DNA of 31,570 bases, taken from the IMG/VR virus record IMGVR_UViG_3300046009_002077, positions 1 to 31,570 of that record; one strand, written 5' to 3'. The position numbers and the translations under genes are program-made. Under the pieces are notes generated by a model. That model was given only the letters and a program-made list of their open reading frames with translations. It ran no database searches and was not told where the DNA came from. Below, one piece after another: positions 1-6,953 of the stretch (positions within the stretch are counted from its first letter, which is position 1; every line of letters begins with the position of its first letter). The stretch comes from a virus.

Positions 1-2
1 TT

Positions 3-386
3 TCAGAAACTTCAAGGAACTTGTCGCTCCCCACGGATGAGATTACGGAAGTTCTAAATCGTAGAGAAATTAAGGCGTATATTGACAATGTCTTTTTAGA
101 TGTTGGGTTTAATAACCGTTTTAGAATGCGCGCTGTAATGGATGCAGTTATCAATAAGAAGCTAGAAGAAATGGATTCTGCAGATATCGGTAGTGGTAAG
201 GACATTATAGAAATCATGGCTTTGTCGCATAAAATGGCTATGGATCAACTAGATCGCCAAATTAAGCTAGAGGAAGCTAAGGCTAAGAATCAGCATATTA
301 GAAATCAAGTTAATGTACAAGTTAATGGTGATACAGGTTCTAAGTATGAGAATCTTATTCAGCGTTTGATGAAGGGTTCAGATTAA
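3..386 (+). CDS. Probable terminase small subunit (5' end may lie outside the window)
   Basis: This small, charged, helical protein ends with a TAATG overlap into the large terminase gene, the usual place for the small terminase subunit that recognises phage DNA and regulates the packaging motor. The frame is open to the window edge, so the gene may start upstream. A TTG at 21 with an AAGGA-like sequence just before it would give 121 residues. The first part (EVLNRREIKAYIDNVFLD and following) could form a DNA-binding helical domain. The middle is a lysine/glutamate-rich helix (KLEEAKAKNQ), and the C-terminus ends in QRLMKGSD. I see no diagnostic motif, so the function rests on position and general character. 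A different small packaging protein is possible. Confidence 0.55.
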   Translation, partial: SETSRNLSLPTDEITEVLNRREIKAYIDNVFLDVGFNNRFRMRAVMDAVINKKLEEMDSADIGSGKDIIEIMALSHKMAMDQLDRQIKLEEAKAKNQHIRNQVNVQVNGDTGSKYENLIQRLMKGSD

Positions 387-1699
387 TGCTAAATATTTCT
401 AGGGATGATGTCGAGCGTTCTGTTATTACAGAGTTTCCTGTTTCTGAACGCTTGATAAAAATTCCAATCCAGAACTACCTATCCTTAGCGGCTGGTGATA
501 AAGAAGAGCAGACCAATGATGCACAACGTGCTCTAATTAATGCTATTAATAATCCTAAGTATAGATTTGTTTGCGCTGCACTAGCTCGTCGTTTAGGCAA
601 AACCTATATAGCCAATATTATTGGGCATTTGGTAACTTTAGTTCCAAACTGCAACGTACTGATTATGTCCCCTAACTATGCACTTTCGACTATTTCGTTC
701 GAATTGCAGCGTGGTATGATTAACAAGTTCGGGCTTGAGATTGTACGTGATAACTTGAAAGATAAGGTTATTGAGTTGACTAACGGGTCTACTATCCGTA
801 TGGGTTCCGTAGGTCAGGTTGACTCATCTGTAGGTCGCTCTTATGACCTGATTATCTTCGATGAAGCGGCTCTATCATCGAAGGGTAAAGATGCGTTTAA
901 CGTTGCTTTGCGCCCGACGCTAGATCGTCCTGGGTCTAAAGCTATCTTTATTTCTACGCCTCGTGGTAAGAAAAACTGGTTTAGTGAATTCTATAACCGT
1001 GGTTACTCTGATGACTACCCTAACTGGGTTGCTATCCACGCAGATTATAAAGAAAATAAACGTATGACAGAGGCTGACGTTTTAGAAGCTAAACGCTCTA
1101 TGTCTAAAGCTGAATTCGAACAGGAATACATGGCTTCGTTTAACGTTTACGAAGGGGCTATTTATAACCTTGACGATACAGACGTATTAGATTACTTACC
1201 TGATTTACGTCGCGACGATGTTGAGATTTTTGCTGGTCTTGATCCTGGTTACCGTGACGAGACTGCTTTTGTTGTAATTGCCTACGTCGGAGAAGAGGAC
1301 TGCTTCTACGTTATAGACGAATACTTAGCTAAAGAAGCTACGACTAAAGCTCATGCTGAAGCTATTCAGGCTTTGATTGACGAGTATAACATTGAGCTTA
1401 TATTCATTGATGCTGCTGCCGCTCAGACTGCTGCTGACCTAGCTTATACTTATGACATACCTACTAGTAAAGCTAAGAAAGCTGTTTTACCTGGTATTGC
1501 CCACGTACAAACTATTGTAGAGACTGGACGCCTTAAAGTTCATGCAGATTGCCTGCATATGTTAGACTCTCTATCTCAATACCAATGGGATAAGGACGAG
1601 ACTGCTAGCGGTGCTTTGACTAAGGATAAGCCCTTACACAACCACGCGTCTCACATGGCAGATGCGCTGCGTTACGCATTATATACATTTAACTTGTAA
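386..1699 (+). CDS. terL: Terminase large subunit (ATPase and nuclease)
   Basis: This is the packaging motor, which pumps DNA into the prohead and cuts it. The 437-residue protein has the expected two domains. The ATPase domain shows a Walker A variant ARRLGKT at residues 67-73, a Walker B LIIFDE at 155-160 and the coupling motif STPRG at 190-194. The RNase H-like nuclease domain shows the first acidic residue in AGLDPGYRDETAF (D286), the second in LIFIDAAAA (D342) and the third in SHMADALRYAL (D426), so all three metal-binding aspartates are present. The start ATG overlaps the preceding stop as TAATG, so the two terminase genes are probably translationally coupled. A strong hairpin terminator follows. 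The call is secure; the packaging type (cos or headful) cannot be read from this sequence. Confidence 0.96.
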   Translation: MLNISRDDVERSVITEFPVSERLIKIPIQNYLSLAAGDKEEQTNDAQRALINAINNPKYRFVCAALARRLGKTYIANIIGHLVTLVPNCNVLIMSPNYALSTISFELQRGMINKFGLEIVRDNLKDKVIELTNGSTIRMGSVGQVDSSVGRSYDLIIFDEAALSSKGKDAFNVALRPTLDRPGSKAIFISTPRGKKNWFSEFYNRGYSDDYPNWVAIHADYKENKRMTEADVLEAKRSMSKAEFEQEYMASFNVYEGAIYNLDDTDVLDYLPDLRRDDVEIFAGLDPGYRDETAFVVIAYVGEEDCFYVIDEYLAKEATTKAHAEAIQALIDEYNIELIFIDAAAAQTAADLAYTYDIPTSKAKKAVLPGIAHVQTIVETGRLKVHADCLHMLDSLSQYQWDKDETASGALTKDKPLHNHASHMADALRYALYTFNL

Positions 1700-1704
1700 T
1701 ACAG

Positions 1705-1729
1705 AAGCCAGCCTTAGAGCTGGCTTTTT
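1705..1729 (+). terminator. Intrinsic terminator after the large terminase gene
   Basis: A 7-bp stem AGCCAGC/GCTGGCT (1706-1712 with 1719-1725) with a 6-nt loop, extended by one A-T pair, runs directly into TTTTT. It separates terminase transcription from the next promoter at 1744. Confidence 0.85.
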
Positions 1730-1743
1730 GCGTATGCTAACTC

Positions 1744-1783
1744 AAAATTTATCATTGCTATATCGTTGTTGCTATAGTATAAT
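1744..1783 (+). promoter_or_regulatory. Sigma70-type promoter for HNH and portal (P1)
   Basis: An AAAATTT box at 1744 is followed by ATCATTGCTA, giving a -35 TTGCTA at 1755-1760. After exactly 17 nt comes a perfect TATAAT at 1778-1783. The spacer carries a second copy of TTGCTATA at 1769. It shares its layout with six other promoters in the window and is the weakest of them at the -35. Confidence 0.8.
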
Positions 1784-1811
1784 ATAACCAGTATTAAAGA
1801 TAGGAGTAGTT

Positions 1812-2318
1812 ATGGCTGCTAATACTAATAAGCGCATCCCAATCAAATGGATTAGAGACGGAGCTAAGTCGGCTTATGACAAAAAAGACCGCTGTTACAT
1901 ATGTGATAGCAAAGAAGAGTTGGAGCTGCATCATACACATGGTCTAACCAACTTACTAGAGAAGTGGGCTAAGGAGAATCAGATTCCGTTGAGCACTGAT
2001 GAAGAAGTTTTAGATATTCGCGACAGGTTTATTGAAGAGCATCATAGAGAGATTTATGATGAGGTTTTTACTCTCTGTGCGAATCATCACAAAAAGCTGC
2101 ATCTTTTGTTTGGCAAATCACCAGCTCTTAGTTCAGCACAAAAGCAAACCCTATGGGTTTTAAAACAAAAGGATAAACATAATGGAATTGAAACAATTAA
2201 ACCCAATGAATTGGTTCACCAAGGAGAACAGAGCCCAAGAGAGTATCGCACGCTCGGAGGGGTCTTCAGTGGGCTCATATGCAATAACAACAGTTTTTCA
2301 AGCCTTCGAACGTCTTGA
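1812..2318 (+). CDS. HNH endonuclease, packaging-associated
   Basis: This 168-residue protein has a zinc-binding HNH (beta-beta-alpha metal) nuclease core. A CYIC pair (C28, C31) is followed by LELHHTHGL (H40, H41), a helical insertion, and LCANHHKKLH (C89, N91, H92/H93, H97). HNH proteins encoded beside the terminase and portal act in some phages with the terminase in DNA cutting during packaging, and that role fits this position. The start ATG follows GATAGGAGTAGTT, a good ribosome site, and lies 29 nt after the P1 -10 box. The last 46 residues are read from DNA that also encodes the portal N-terminus in another frame; they look low in complexity and may be dispensable. A free-standing homing endonuclease is the main alternative. 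Confidence 0.85.
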   Translation: MAANTNKRIPIKWIRDGAKSAYDKKDRCYICDSKEELELHHTHGLTNLLEKWAKENQIPLSTDEEVLDIRDRFIEEHHREIYDEVFTLCANHHKKLHLLFGKSPALSSAQKQTLWVLKQKDKHNGIETIKPNELVHQGEQSPREYRTLGGVFSGLICNNNSFSSLRTS

Positions 2319-3378
2319 ATCCGTAAATAGAGGAACTAGTATGATCGTCTCTGGCGCGGCTAGTTTCGATTATGACGTAAAAGATAAAGTTACCGATGGT
2401 GTTGTTAATGGTATAAGACTCAAGACCCTTGAGAAACTTATTAACTTCGAACCTAATCCGTATCAATCTATACAAGAGTTCAGAACTAATATCTTCATGG
2501 ACTTTATTTTAGAAGGCAATGCGTTCATCTACTTTGATGGTAGATACATGTATCACTTGCCTTCATCTAAAGTAACTATTGAGCCTGATGAAAAGACACA
2601 CATCAAATGCTTTAGATACATGAACGAAATCGTGTTTAGACCAGACGAAGTGTTCTATTTTAGTGACGTATCTCGCAAAAGTATTTACCGCGCTGATAGT
2701 AGATTGGCATCTAGCCTTAGAACTATTAATACCCTGTATAAGATGCAACAGTTCCAAGAATCTTTCTTCGAGAACGGTGCTATACCAGGGTTAATTTTAG
2801 AGACTGAGAATACTCTATCACAGCAAGCTAAAGTACGTACTATCAATACATGGAAACAGAACTACAACCCTAAAGGCGGAGCACGCAGTCCGATGATCGT
2901 AGACAACGGGCTCAAGCTTAAGGAAATGTTCCACGTATCCTTCCAAGACTTAGACTTCGATAACTCTATCACTAGACACGATTACAAAATTCTTACAGCT
3001 TTAGGAGTTCCACAGGTTCTTATTGATGGCGGAAACAACGCTAACATTAGCCCGAACCTAAGATTGTTCTATCTAGAAACAATCCTACCTATAGTTAATA
3101 AGTACACATCTGCAATGGAAAGGTTCTTCGGGTTCGATATTAGCCCAATCCAAGCCAATGTATCGGCACTGCAACCAGATATGAAGGACGTAGCAGCTTA
3201 CCATTCATCACTAGTAAACGGTGGTATTGAGAAGCCTAACGAAGCTAGAGCTGAGTTGAGATTGCCTGCAGTAGAAGGTCAGGATATGGATAAGATTAGA
3301 ATCCCAGCCAACATAGCAGGCTCGGCAACCAATCCAGACACAGGGGGAGCCCCTAAGAAGGATAAACCAGCCGAGTAA
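2182..3378 (+). CDS. Portal protein, HK97 type
   Basis: This is the dodecameric ring at the capsid vertex through which DNA enters and to which the tail is joined. The 398-residue protein has a typical HK97-family layout. It has an N-terminal segment ending in GSYAITTVFQAFERLESVNR and a central stem/wing region with an LGVPQVLIDGG-type stretch at about 275-285. The C-terminal crown carries NGGIEKPNEARAELRLPAVEG, the usual family signature. The ATG at 2182 has an AAAGGA ribosome site 8-9 nt upstream and sits inside the HNH gene. This start was chosen because the residues before the next methionine (44) include conserved portal sequence. The C-terminus is a disordered GGAPKKDKPAE tail. A strong bidirectional terminator follows at once. 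Confidence 0.93.
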   Translation: MELKQLNPMNWFTKENRAQESIARSEGSSVGSYAITTVFQAFERLESVNRGTSMIVSGAASFDYDVKDKVTDGVVNGIRLKTLEKLINFEPNPYQSIQEFRTNIFMDFILEGNAFIYFDGRYMYHLPSSKVTIEPDEKTHIKCFRYMNEIVFRPDEVFYFSDVSRKSIYRADSRLASSLRTINTLYKMQQFQESFFENGAIPGLILETENTLSQQAKVRTINTWKQNYNPKGGARSPMIVDNGLKLKEMFHVSFQDLDFDNSITRHDYKILTALGVPQVLIDGGNNANISPNLRLFYLETILPIVNKYTSAMERFFGFDISPIQANVSALQPDMKDVAAYHSSLVNGGIEKPNEARAELRLPAVEGQDMDKIRIPANIAGSATNPDTGGAPKKDKPAE

Positions 3379-3379
3379 C

Positions 3380-3416
3380 AAAAAGCCCGTTAAACATTTA
3401 GTTTAACGGGCTTTTT
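3380..3416. terminator. Bidirectional intrinsic terminator between convergent genes
   Basis: A perfect 16-bp inverted repeat (3380-3395 with 3401-3416) with a 5-nt loop, flanked by AAAAA on the left and TTTTT on the right, lies between the portal stop and the convergent ClpP-like stop. It can terminate transcription in both directions. Confidence 0.95.
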
Positions 3417-3417
3417 C

Positions 3418-4002
3418 TTATTCTGATTCCTCCTCTTCTAAAGGAGCAGCAGAAGCTTCTCTAATTTCATTACGTTTCTTACATCTAGCCATAAACTCTA
3501 TGTCGTCCATGTAGAAATCAGTACCAGATAGCATTCTATCAATTTCTTCTTCTGTAAAGAAGTCCTTATAGATGTCTCTAGTTAGTCTATTGCTTAAAGA
3601 CATGGTGTGGTTCACGTGATTAGCTACATTATTACCAGGCCCTCCGCTACCAAATTGTACTTGATGGCACATTACAGTTGCGAATTCGTTGATGCTAATG
3701 CTGTCAGCACGCAGCAAAGGAAGGGTTCCGGCACTAGCAACATCAGACATTGCATGTACGTGTACATGACATCTAGCGTTATTCATAGCCCCAAGTAGAG
3801 GAAGTATAGCATGTAATGCTCCCCCCACAGTTGATATATTCATGGTAAATACATCGTTTTCCTCAGCCTCCTCAAGTATAGCTACAATATCATCAAACTG
3901 CTTAGTATCAACGAATTCCTCATCAATATTTACAGTATATCTGATACCATTTGGTACGCCTCTTACTAAGAATGGTTTTATCTCTGTTTGTTTACTATCC
4001 AT
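3418..4002 (-). CDS. ClpP-like serine peptidase (S14/crotonase fold)
   Basis: This 194-residue protein resembles the proteolytic subunit of Clp. It has an oxyanion-type glycine segment STVGG at 57-61, a nucleophile region SDVASAGTLPLLRAD with S90, and a histidine region ATVMCHQVQFGSGG with H113. The third catalytic residue is probably an aspartate in SGTDFYMDD (D162, D166 or D167). The C-terminus is an acidic tail ending LEEEESE. It is the second gene of a minus-strand pair, starting just after the PhoH-like stop with an AGGA inside the end of that gene. Phage ClpP homologues often act as head maturation proteases. Here a separate HK97-type protease is fused to the capsid gene, so its substrate is unclear. 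No Clp ATPase is present in the window. Confidence 0.82.
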   Translation of the reverse strand: MDSKQTEIKPFLVRGVPNGIRYTVNIDEEFVDTKQFDDIVAILEEAEENDVFTMNISTVGGALHAILPLLGAMNNARCHVHVHAMSDVASAGTLPLLRADSISINEFATVMCHQVQFGSGGPGNNVANHVNHTMSLSNRLTRDIYKDFFTEEEIDRMLSGTDFYMDDIEFMARCKKRNEIREASAAPLEEEESE

Positions 4003-4003
4003 A

Positions 4004-4741
4004 TTAATGTCCTATAGAGTCATACGCCATAATAAGACCTTTACACAATGGACCCCTAACGATATGATCGTATTCATCAAAATCGATGTGAGTTGCATAT
4101 TGTTGCAAGTTCTCGTTATTGTCTACTAGTTGCATCAAAGTGGACAAACCATTTGCCTTCGGCAAACAACTTTGTGTAACGTCACCACATAAAACCATCT
4201 TGGCACCACCAGCTCTAGTGACAATTGATTTAATTTCTTCGATTGAGCAATCCTCACACTCATCCGCGATAACCCAAGTATGTTTCCCGTAACTCATACC
4301 CTTAATAGATTCCAACGGCTGTAATGTGATGTTCCCATCCATGATAGCCAGATCGACAACTGGTTTACCCAATCTCATATAAAGAACAGATAGCATAGGC
4401 ATAATCCATTGCATCATTTTCTCATTAGTATCCCCTTTAGTAAAACCAAGACCTTTGCTTGACGACATAGCTGGTCTAGCTAATACTATTCTAGAAATAC
4501 GTCCTGATTTAAATGCGTCTGCAGCCATGCAACACGCAATAAATGTTTTGGAGGTTCCGGCATAGCCGGTAGCTACAATCAAATCATAGTTCTTGATAGC
4601 TTGGATATACTCTTCCTGTCTATCGTTCATGGCTTGGATTGGGGCTAATGCTATCTCTCTTTTGGCAGCCGCTACAAACTTTTCAGCTTTAGGTGGCTTA
4701 ACTTCTTCACGCTTTCTATTACTACGGGAATTACGACTCAT
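4004..4741 (-). CDS. phoH: PhoH-like ATPase
   Basis: This 245-residue protein is a P-loop ATPase of the PhoH family, related to RNA helicase-like domains. A basic, arginine-rich N-terminus (about 1-30) precedes a Q-motif-like MNDRQEEYIQAI. Walker A is GYAGTSKT at 59-66, Walker B is WVIADECED at 155-163, and GDVTQ at 186-190 fits the sensor motif after it. PhoH proteins are common in phages, but their role in infection is not settled; nucleic-acid processing or phosphate-stress functions are proposed. The gene has its own promoter on the minus strand and an AAAGGA ribosome site 6 nt before the ATG. It is followed within a few bases by the ClpP-like gene, so the two are probably co-expressed and may act together. 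Confidence 0.9.
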   Translation of the reverse strand: MSRNSRSNRKREEVKPPKAEKFVAAAKREIALAPIQAMNDRQEEYIQAIKNYDLIVATGYAGTSKTFIACCMAADAFKSGRISRIVLARPAMSSSKGLGFTKGDTNEKMMQWIMPMLSVLYMRLGKPVVDLAIMDGNITLQPLESIKGMSYGKHTWVIADECEDCSIEEIKSIVTRAGGAKMVLCGDVTQSCLPKANGLSTLMQLVDNNENLQQYATHIDFDEYDHIVRGPLCKGLIMAYDSIGH

Positions 4742-4786
4742 TTAAAGTCCTTTAGGTTGGTTGAAAAAAGTACTGCACTGATTAAG

Positions 4787-4828
4787 AGTATATTCCAAAT
4801 GCTGCCCAAAGTCAAATATGAAATTTTT
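4787..4828 (-). promoter_or_regulatory. Sigma70-type promoter for the PhoH/ClpP genes (P2)
   Basis: Read on the minus strand, AAAATTTCATATTTGACT gives an upstream AT box and a -35 TTGACT (4810-4815). A 17-nt spacer leads to TATACT (4787-4792). It lies 46 nt upstream of the PhoH start. Confidence 0.82.
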
Positions 4829-4849
4829 ATAATGCTGGAAAAATTTCAT
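4818..4849. repeat. 11-bp inverted repeat between divergent promoters
   Basis: ATGAAATTTTT (4818-4828) and its exact reverse complement AAAAATTTCAT (4839-4849) are separated by 10 nt. Each arm is the upstream box of one of the two outward-facing promoters, so a dimeric regulator or the RNA polymerase alpha subunits could contact both symmetrically. Confidence 0.85.
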
Positions 4850-4880
4850 CATTGACCCTCGCCAACTCAACTAGTATAAT
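4839..4880 (+). promoter_or_regulatory. Sigma70-type promoter for the capsid operon (P3)
   Basis: AAAAATTTCATCATTGACC holds the upstream box and a -35 TTGACC (4852-4857). After 17 nt there is a perfect TATAAT (4875-4880). It is followed by an untranslated leader of about 60 nt before the leader ORF and capsid gene. Confidence 0.88.
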
Positions 4881-4948
4881 TAGTAATATTAAAACATACG
4901 AAAAATTATCTCCTAATTTAGGAAATAGTAAACTTTAGAAGGGTGAGA

Positions 4949-4966
4949 ATGGCAATGTATGGATAA
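4949..4966 (+). CDS. Possible five-codon leader ORF (MAMYG)
   Basis: ATGGCAATGTATGGATAA begins 6 nt after the only good ribosome site here (GAAGG, about 4938-4942). Its stop overlaps the start region of the protease-capsid gene in another frame. The main ATG at 4959 lies about 15 nt from that site, which is too far for normal initiation, so translation may reach it by reinitiation. The ORF is real in sequence, but its expression is inferred. Confidence 0.35.
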   Translation: MAMYG

Positions 4967-6869
4967 CAAAAAGGTACTGTATCTTGATAGTACTTTTACC
5001 AAATCCGATACTATGGACACGGATCAGTCAATTTTTATTGAAGGATACGCAAACACAGTAGATACTGACAGAGCTGGCGATATTATATTAGCTAGTGCAT
5101 GGTCAGCCGGAATGGTAAACTATCTAAAAAACCCTGTAATACTAGCCTATCATGACCACGATGATCCAATCGGTAGAATGGTAGAGCATAGAATAGACGC
5201 GAAAGGTCTATGGGTAAGAGTAAGAATTAGTCCAGCAGCTAAGGAAGTGTACGATCTTATTAAAGATGGTATTTTAACTGCCTTTAGTGTAGGATTTAGA
5301 GTTAGTGATGCTACGTATGACTCTGTAGCTGATATATTCGTTATTAAAGCAATTGAATTAATGGAAATATCTGTTGTAAGCGTACCATGCAATCAGGAGA
5401 GCTTGTTCTCCTTAGCAAAGTCTTTTGAGTCTAGTGTAGACCTCGAAAGTTTTAAAAACCAGTTTGCCACAAAGGCTACCCTTGATAATAGTCAAGAACC
5501 TAATACGCAAATTACAAATAAACAAACCAAAGGAATTACAAAAATGGACGAATTAGAAATTCAAGCTATGGTAGCTAAAGCAACAGCTGAAGCAGTAGCA
5601 AAAGCAAATGCAGAGCGCGATGCTATCGAAGCTCAAAAAGCTGCTACTGTCGCAGCAGAAAAAGCACTCAACGACAAAATTACAGCAACTGTAGCAGCTA
5701 CTGTTAAGACAGCTGAATCAGGCGCAGAAAAGCTATTGGCAGAAATCGAAAAGCGTTTCGCTGACCAAGAAGCTACATCTAAATCCGTTCTTGAGGGATT
5801 GCAAGCATCTATCAAAGAAAAAGCAGCTGAATTAGAAGTTATCACTAAGTCAAAAATGAAGTTCGATATGACTGGTGACGTAGAAAAAGCACTTAACGAC
5901 AAAGAAATCGAAACTGCTGTTCTATTGAAAACTTTCATGAACAAATCAGCTATTGGCGATACTAAGTTCGGTAAGCAATTGCTAGAAAAAGCCGGTGCTC
6001 ACGTTCCAGGCGCAGTACCATGGGAACAACAAGTTTCCTTGAATATGGAAAATGAAATCCGTAGACGTTTGGTAGTTCAATCTTTAGTACGTCAAGTTGC
6101 GATGCAAACTAACGTTATGAAGATGCCATTGAACCCAATTGCTGGTTTAGGTACATGGGTAACTAACGCACAATTTGGTACATCGAACTCTTCAGGTGCG
6201 GCTCAAACTCACCAATTAGCGGAAATCACACTTAGTGCGTACAAAGTTTCTACAAAAGAATACTTAGCATACGAAGAAGAAGAAGACTCATTGTTAGTTC
6301 TTCTACCAATCATTCGTGATGCAATGGTACGTCGTGTGGCTCGCTCAGTTGATTTAGCATTCTTACGTGGTGCTGGTGCTGGTGCAGATCCAGTAAAAGG
6401 TTTAGCAGCATACGCTACAGCTAATACTACTAGCGCAGTAGGCACAGCAATCACAGTAGCTAAACTACGTGAAATGCGTAAAAACCTTGGTATCTTCGGT
6501 CTAGATCCTTCAGAAGTAACTTATGTTGTTTCTCAAGACGTTTACTACGACTTGCTAGATGATCCAGTGTTCCAAACAATGAACCAAGTAGGTACACAAG
6601 CTACTCTATTAACTGGTCAAATTGGTCAAATAGGTAACTCTCCAGTTATCGTATCTGGTGAATTCGAAGACAAAGCAGCTACTAAGATCGGTGCTATCGC
6701 CGTTAATACTAGCAACTTTATCGCTGGTAACCAACGCGGTCTACGTTTCGATACACAATCTGACGCAGAAAATCAACGTAACATCCTAGTAGCTTCTCTA
6801 CGTACTGGTATGACTCAGTTGACTTCTACACAAGGTCAAGGCGTATCTAAGTTGACTTGGACAGCTTAA
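4959..6869 (+). CDS. Prohead protease-scaffold-major capsid protein fusion (HK97 type)
   Basis: One 636-residue frame joins functions that are usually separate. Residues 1 to about 155 are an HK97-type prohead protease: AYHDHDDPIGR with H65, GILTAFSVGF with S110, and LMEISVVSVPCN with E136 form the expected His/Ser/Glu set. Residues about 196-300 are an alanine/lysine/glutamate-rich coiled coil like the scaffolding delta domain. Residues about 301-636 are the HK97-fold capsid subunit, with LSAYKVSTKEYLAYEEEEDS and the later SVDLAFLRGAG segment. The first usable ATG in frame is 4959, because a stop lies in frame at 4944. An internal start at 5544 with its own ribosome site would make the capsid part alone (441 residues). 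Self-cleavage should release mature capsid protein. Confidence 0.93.
   Translation: MDNKKVLYLDSTFTKSDTMDTDQSIFIEGYANTVDTDRAGDIILASAWSAGMVNYLKNPVILAYHDHDDPIGRMVEHRIDAKGLWVRVRISPAAKEVYDLIKDGILTAFSVGFRVSDATYDSVADIFVIKAIELMEISVVSVPCNQESLFSLAKSFESSVDLESFKNQFATKATLDNSQEPNTQITNKQTKGITKMDELEIQAMVAKATAEAVAKANAERDAIEAQKAATVAAEKALNDKITATVAATVKTAESGAEKLLAEIEKRFADQEATSKSVLEGLQASIKEKAAELEVITKSKMKFDMTGDVEKALNDKEIETAVLLKTFMNKSAIGDTKFGKQLLEKAGAHVPGAVPWEQQVSLNMENEIRRRLVVQSLVRQVAMQTNVMKMPLNPIAGLGTWVTNAQFGTSNSSGAAQTHQLAEITLSAYKVSTKEYLAYEEEEDSLLVLLPIIRDAMVRRVARSVDLAFLRGAGAGADPVKGLAAYATANTTSAVGTAITVAKLREMRKNLGIFGLDPSEVTYVVSQDVYYDLLDDPVFQTMNQVGTQATLLTGQIGQIGNSPVIVSGEFEDKAATKIGAIAVNTSNFIAGNQRGLRFDTQSDAENQRNILVASLRTGMTQLTSTQGQGVSKLTWTA
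5530..5546 (+). promoter_or_regulatory. Internal ribosome binding site and start for free major capsid protein
   Basis: AAAGGAATTACAAAAATG places an AAAGGA 9 nt before an in-frame ATG (5544, residue 196 of the fusion), exactly where the protease linker ends and the delta-like coiled coil begins. Initiation here would give a 441-residue scaffold-capsid protein in excess over the protease fusion. Confidence 0.75.
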
Positions 6870-6881
6870 TATTAAGTAATT

Positions 6882-6910
6882 AAATAGTGGGGCGAAAGCC
6901 CTACTATTTT
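6882..6910 (+). terminator. Hairpin A after the capsid gene, GAAA tetraloop
   Basis: A 12-bp stem with one G-U pair (6882-6893 with 6898-6909) is closed by a GNRA-type GAAA loop and followed by a short TTTT. It is probably a partial terminator or an mRNA-stabilising structure that lets the capsid gene outproduce the joining genes. Confidence 0.6.
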
Positions 6911-6942
6911 ATAAGCGCATACTGTGTGCTTATAAAATAGTA
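6902..6942 (+). promoter_or_regulatory. Hairpin B, alternative to hairpin A, just before the next ribosome site
   Basis: An 18-bp stem with one G-U pair (6902-6919 with 6925-6942) and loop TACTG shares bases 6902-6909 with hairpin A, so both cannot form fully. Its 3' arm ends just before the AAAGGA ribosome site at 6942-6947 of the next gene. This looks like a read-through or translation switch. Confidence 0.6.
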
Positions 6943-6953
6943 AAGGATATAAA

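Noticed and set aside
4828-4833. Extra TATAAT between the divergent promoters
   Set aside because: No -35-like hexamer lies 16-18 nt upstream; it is part of the repeat spacer.
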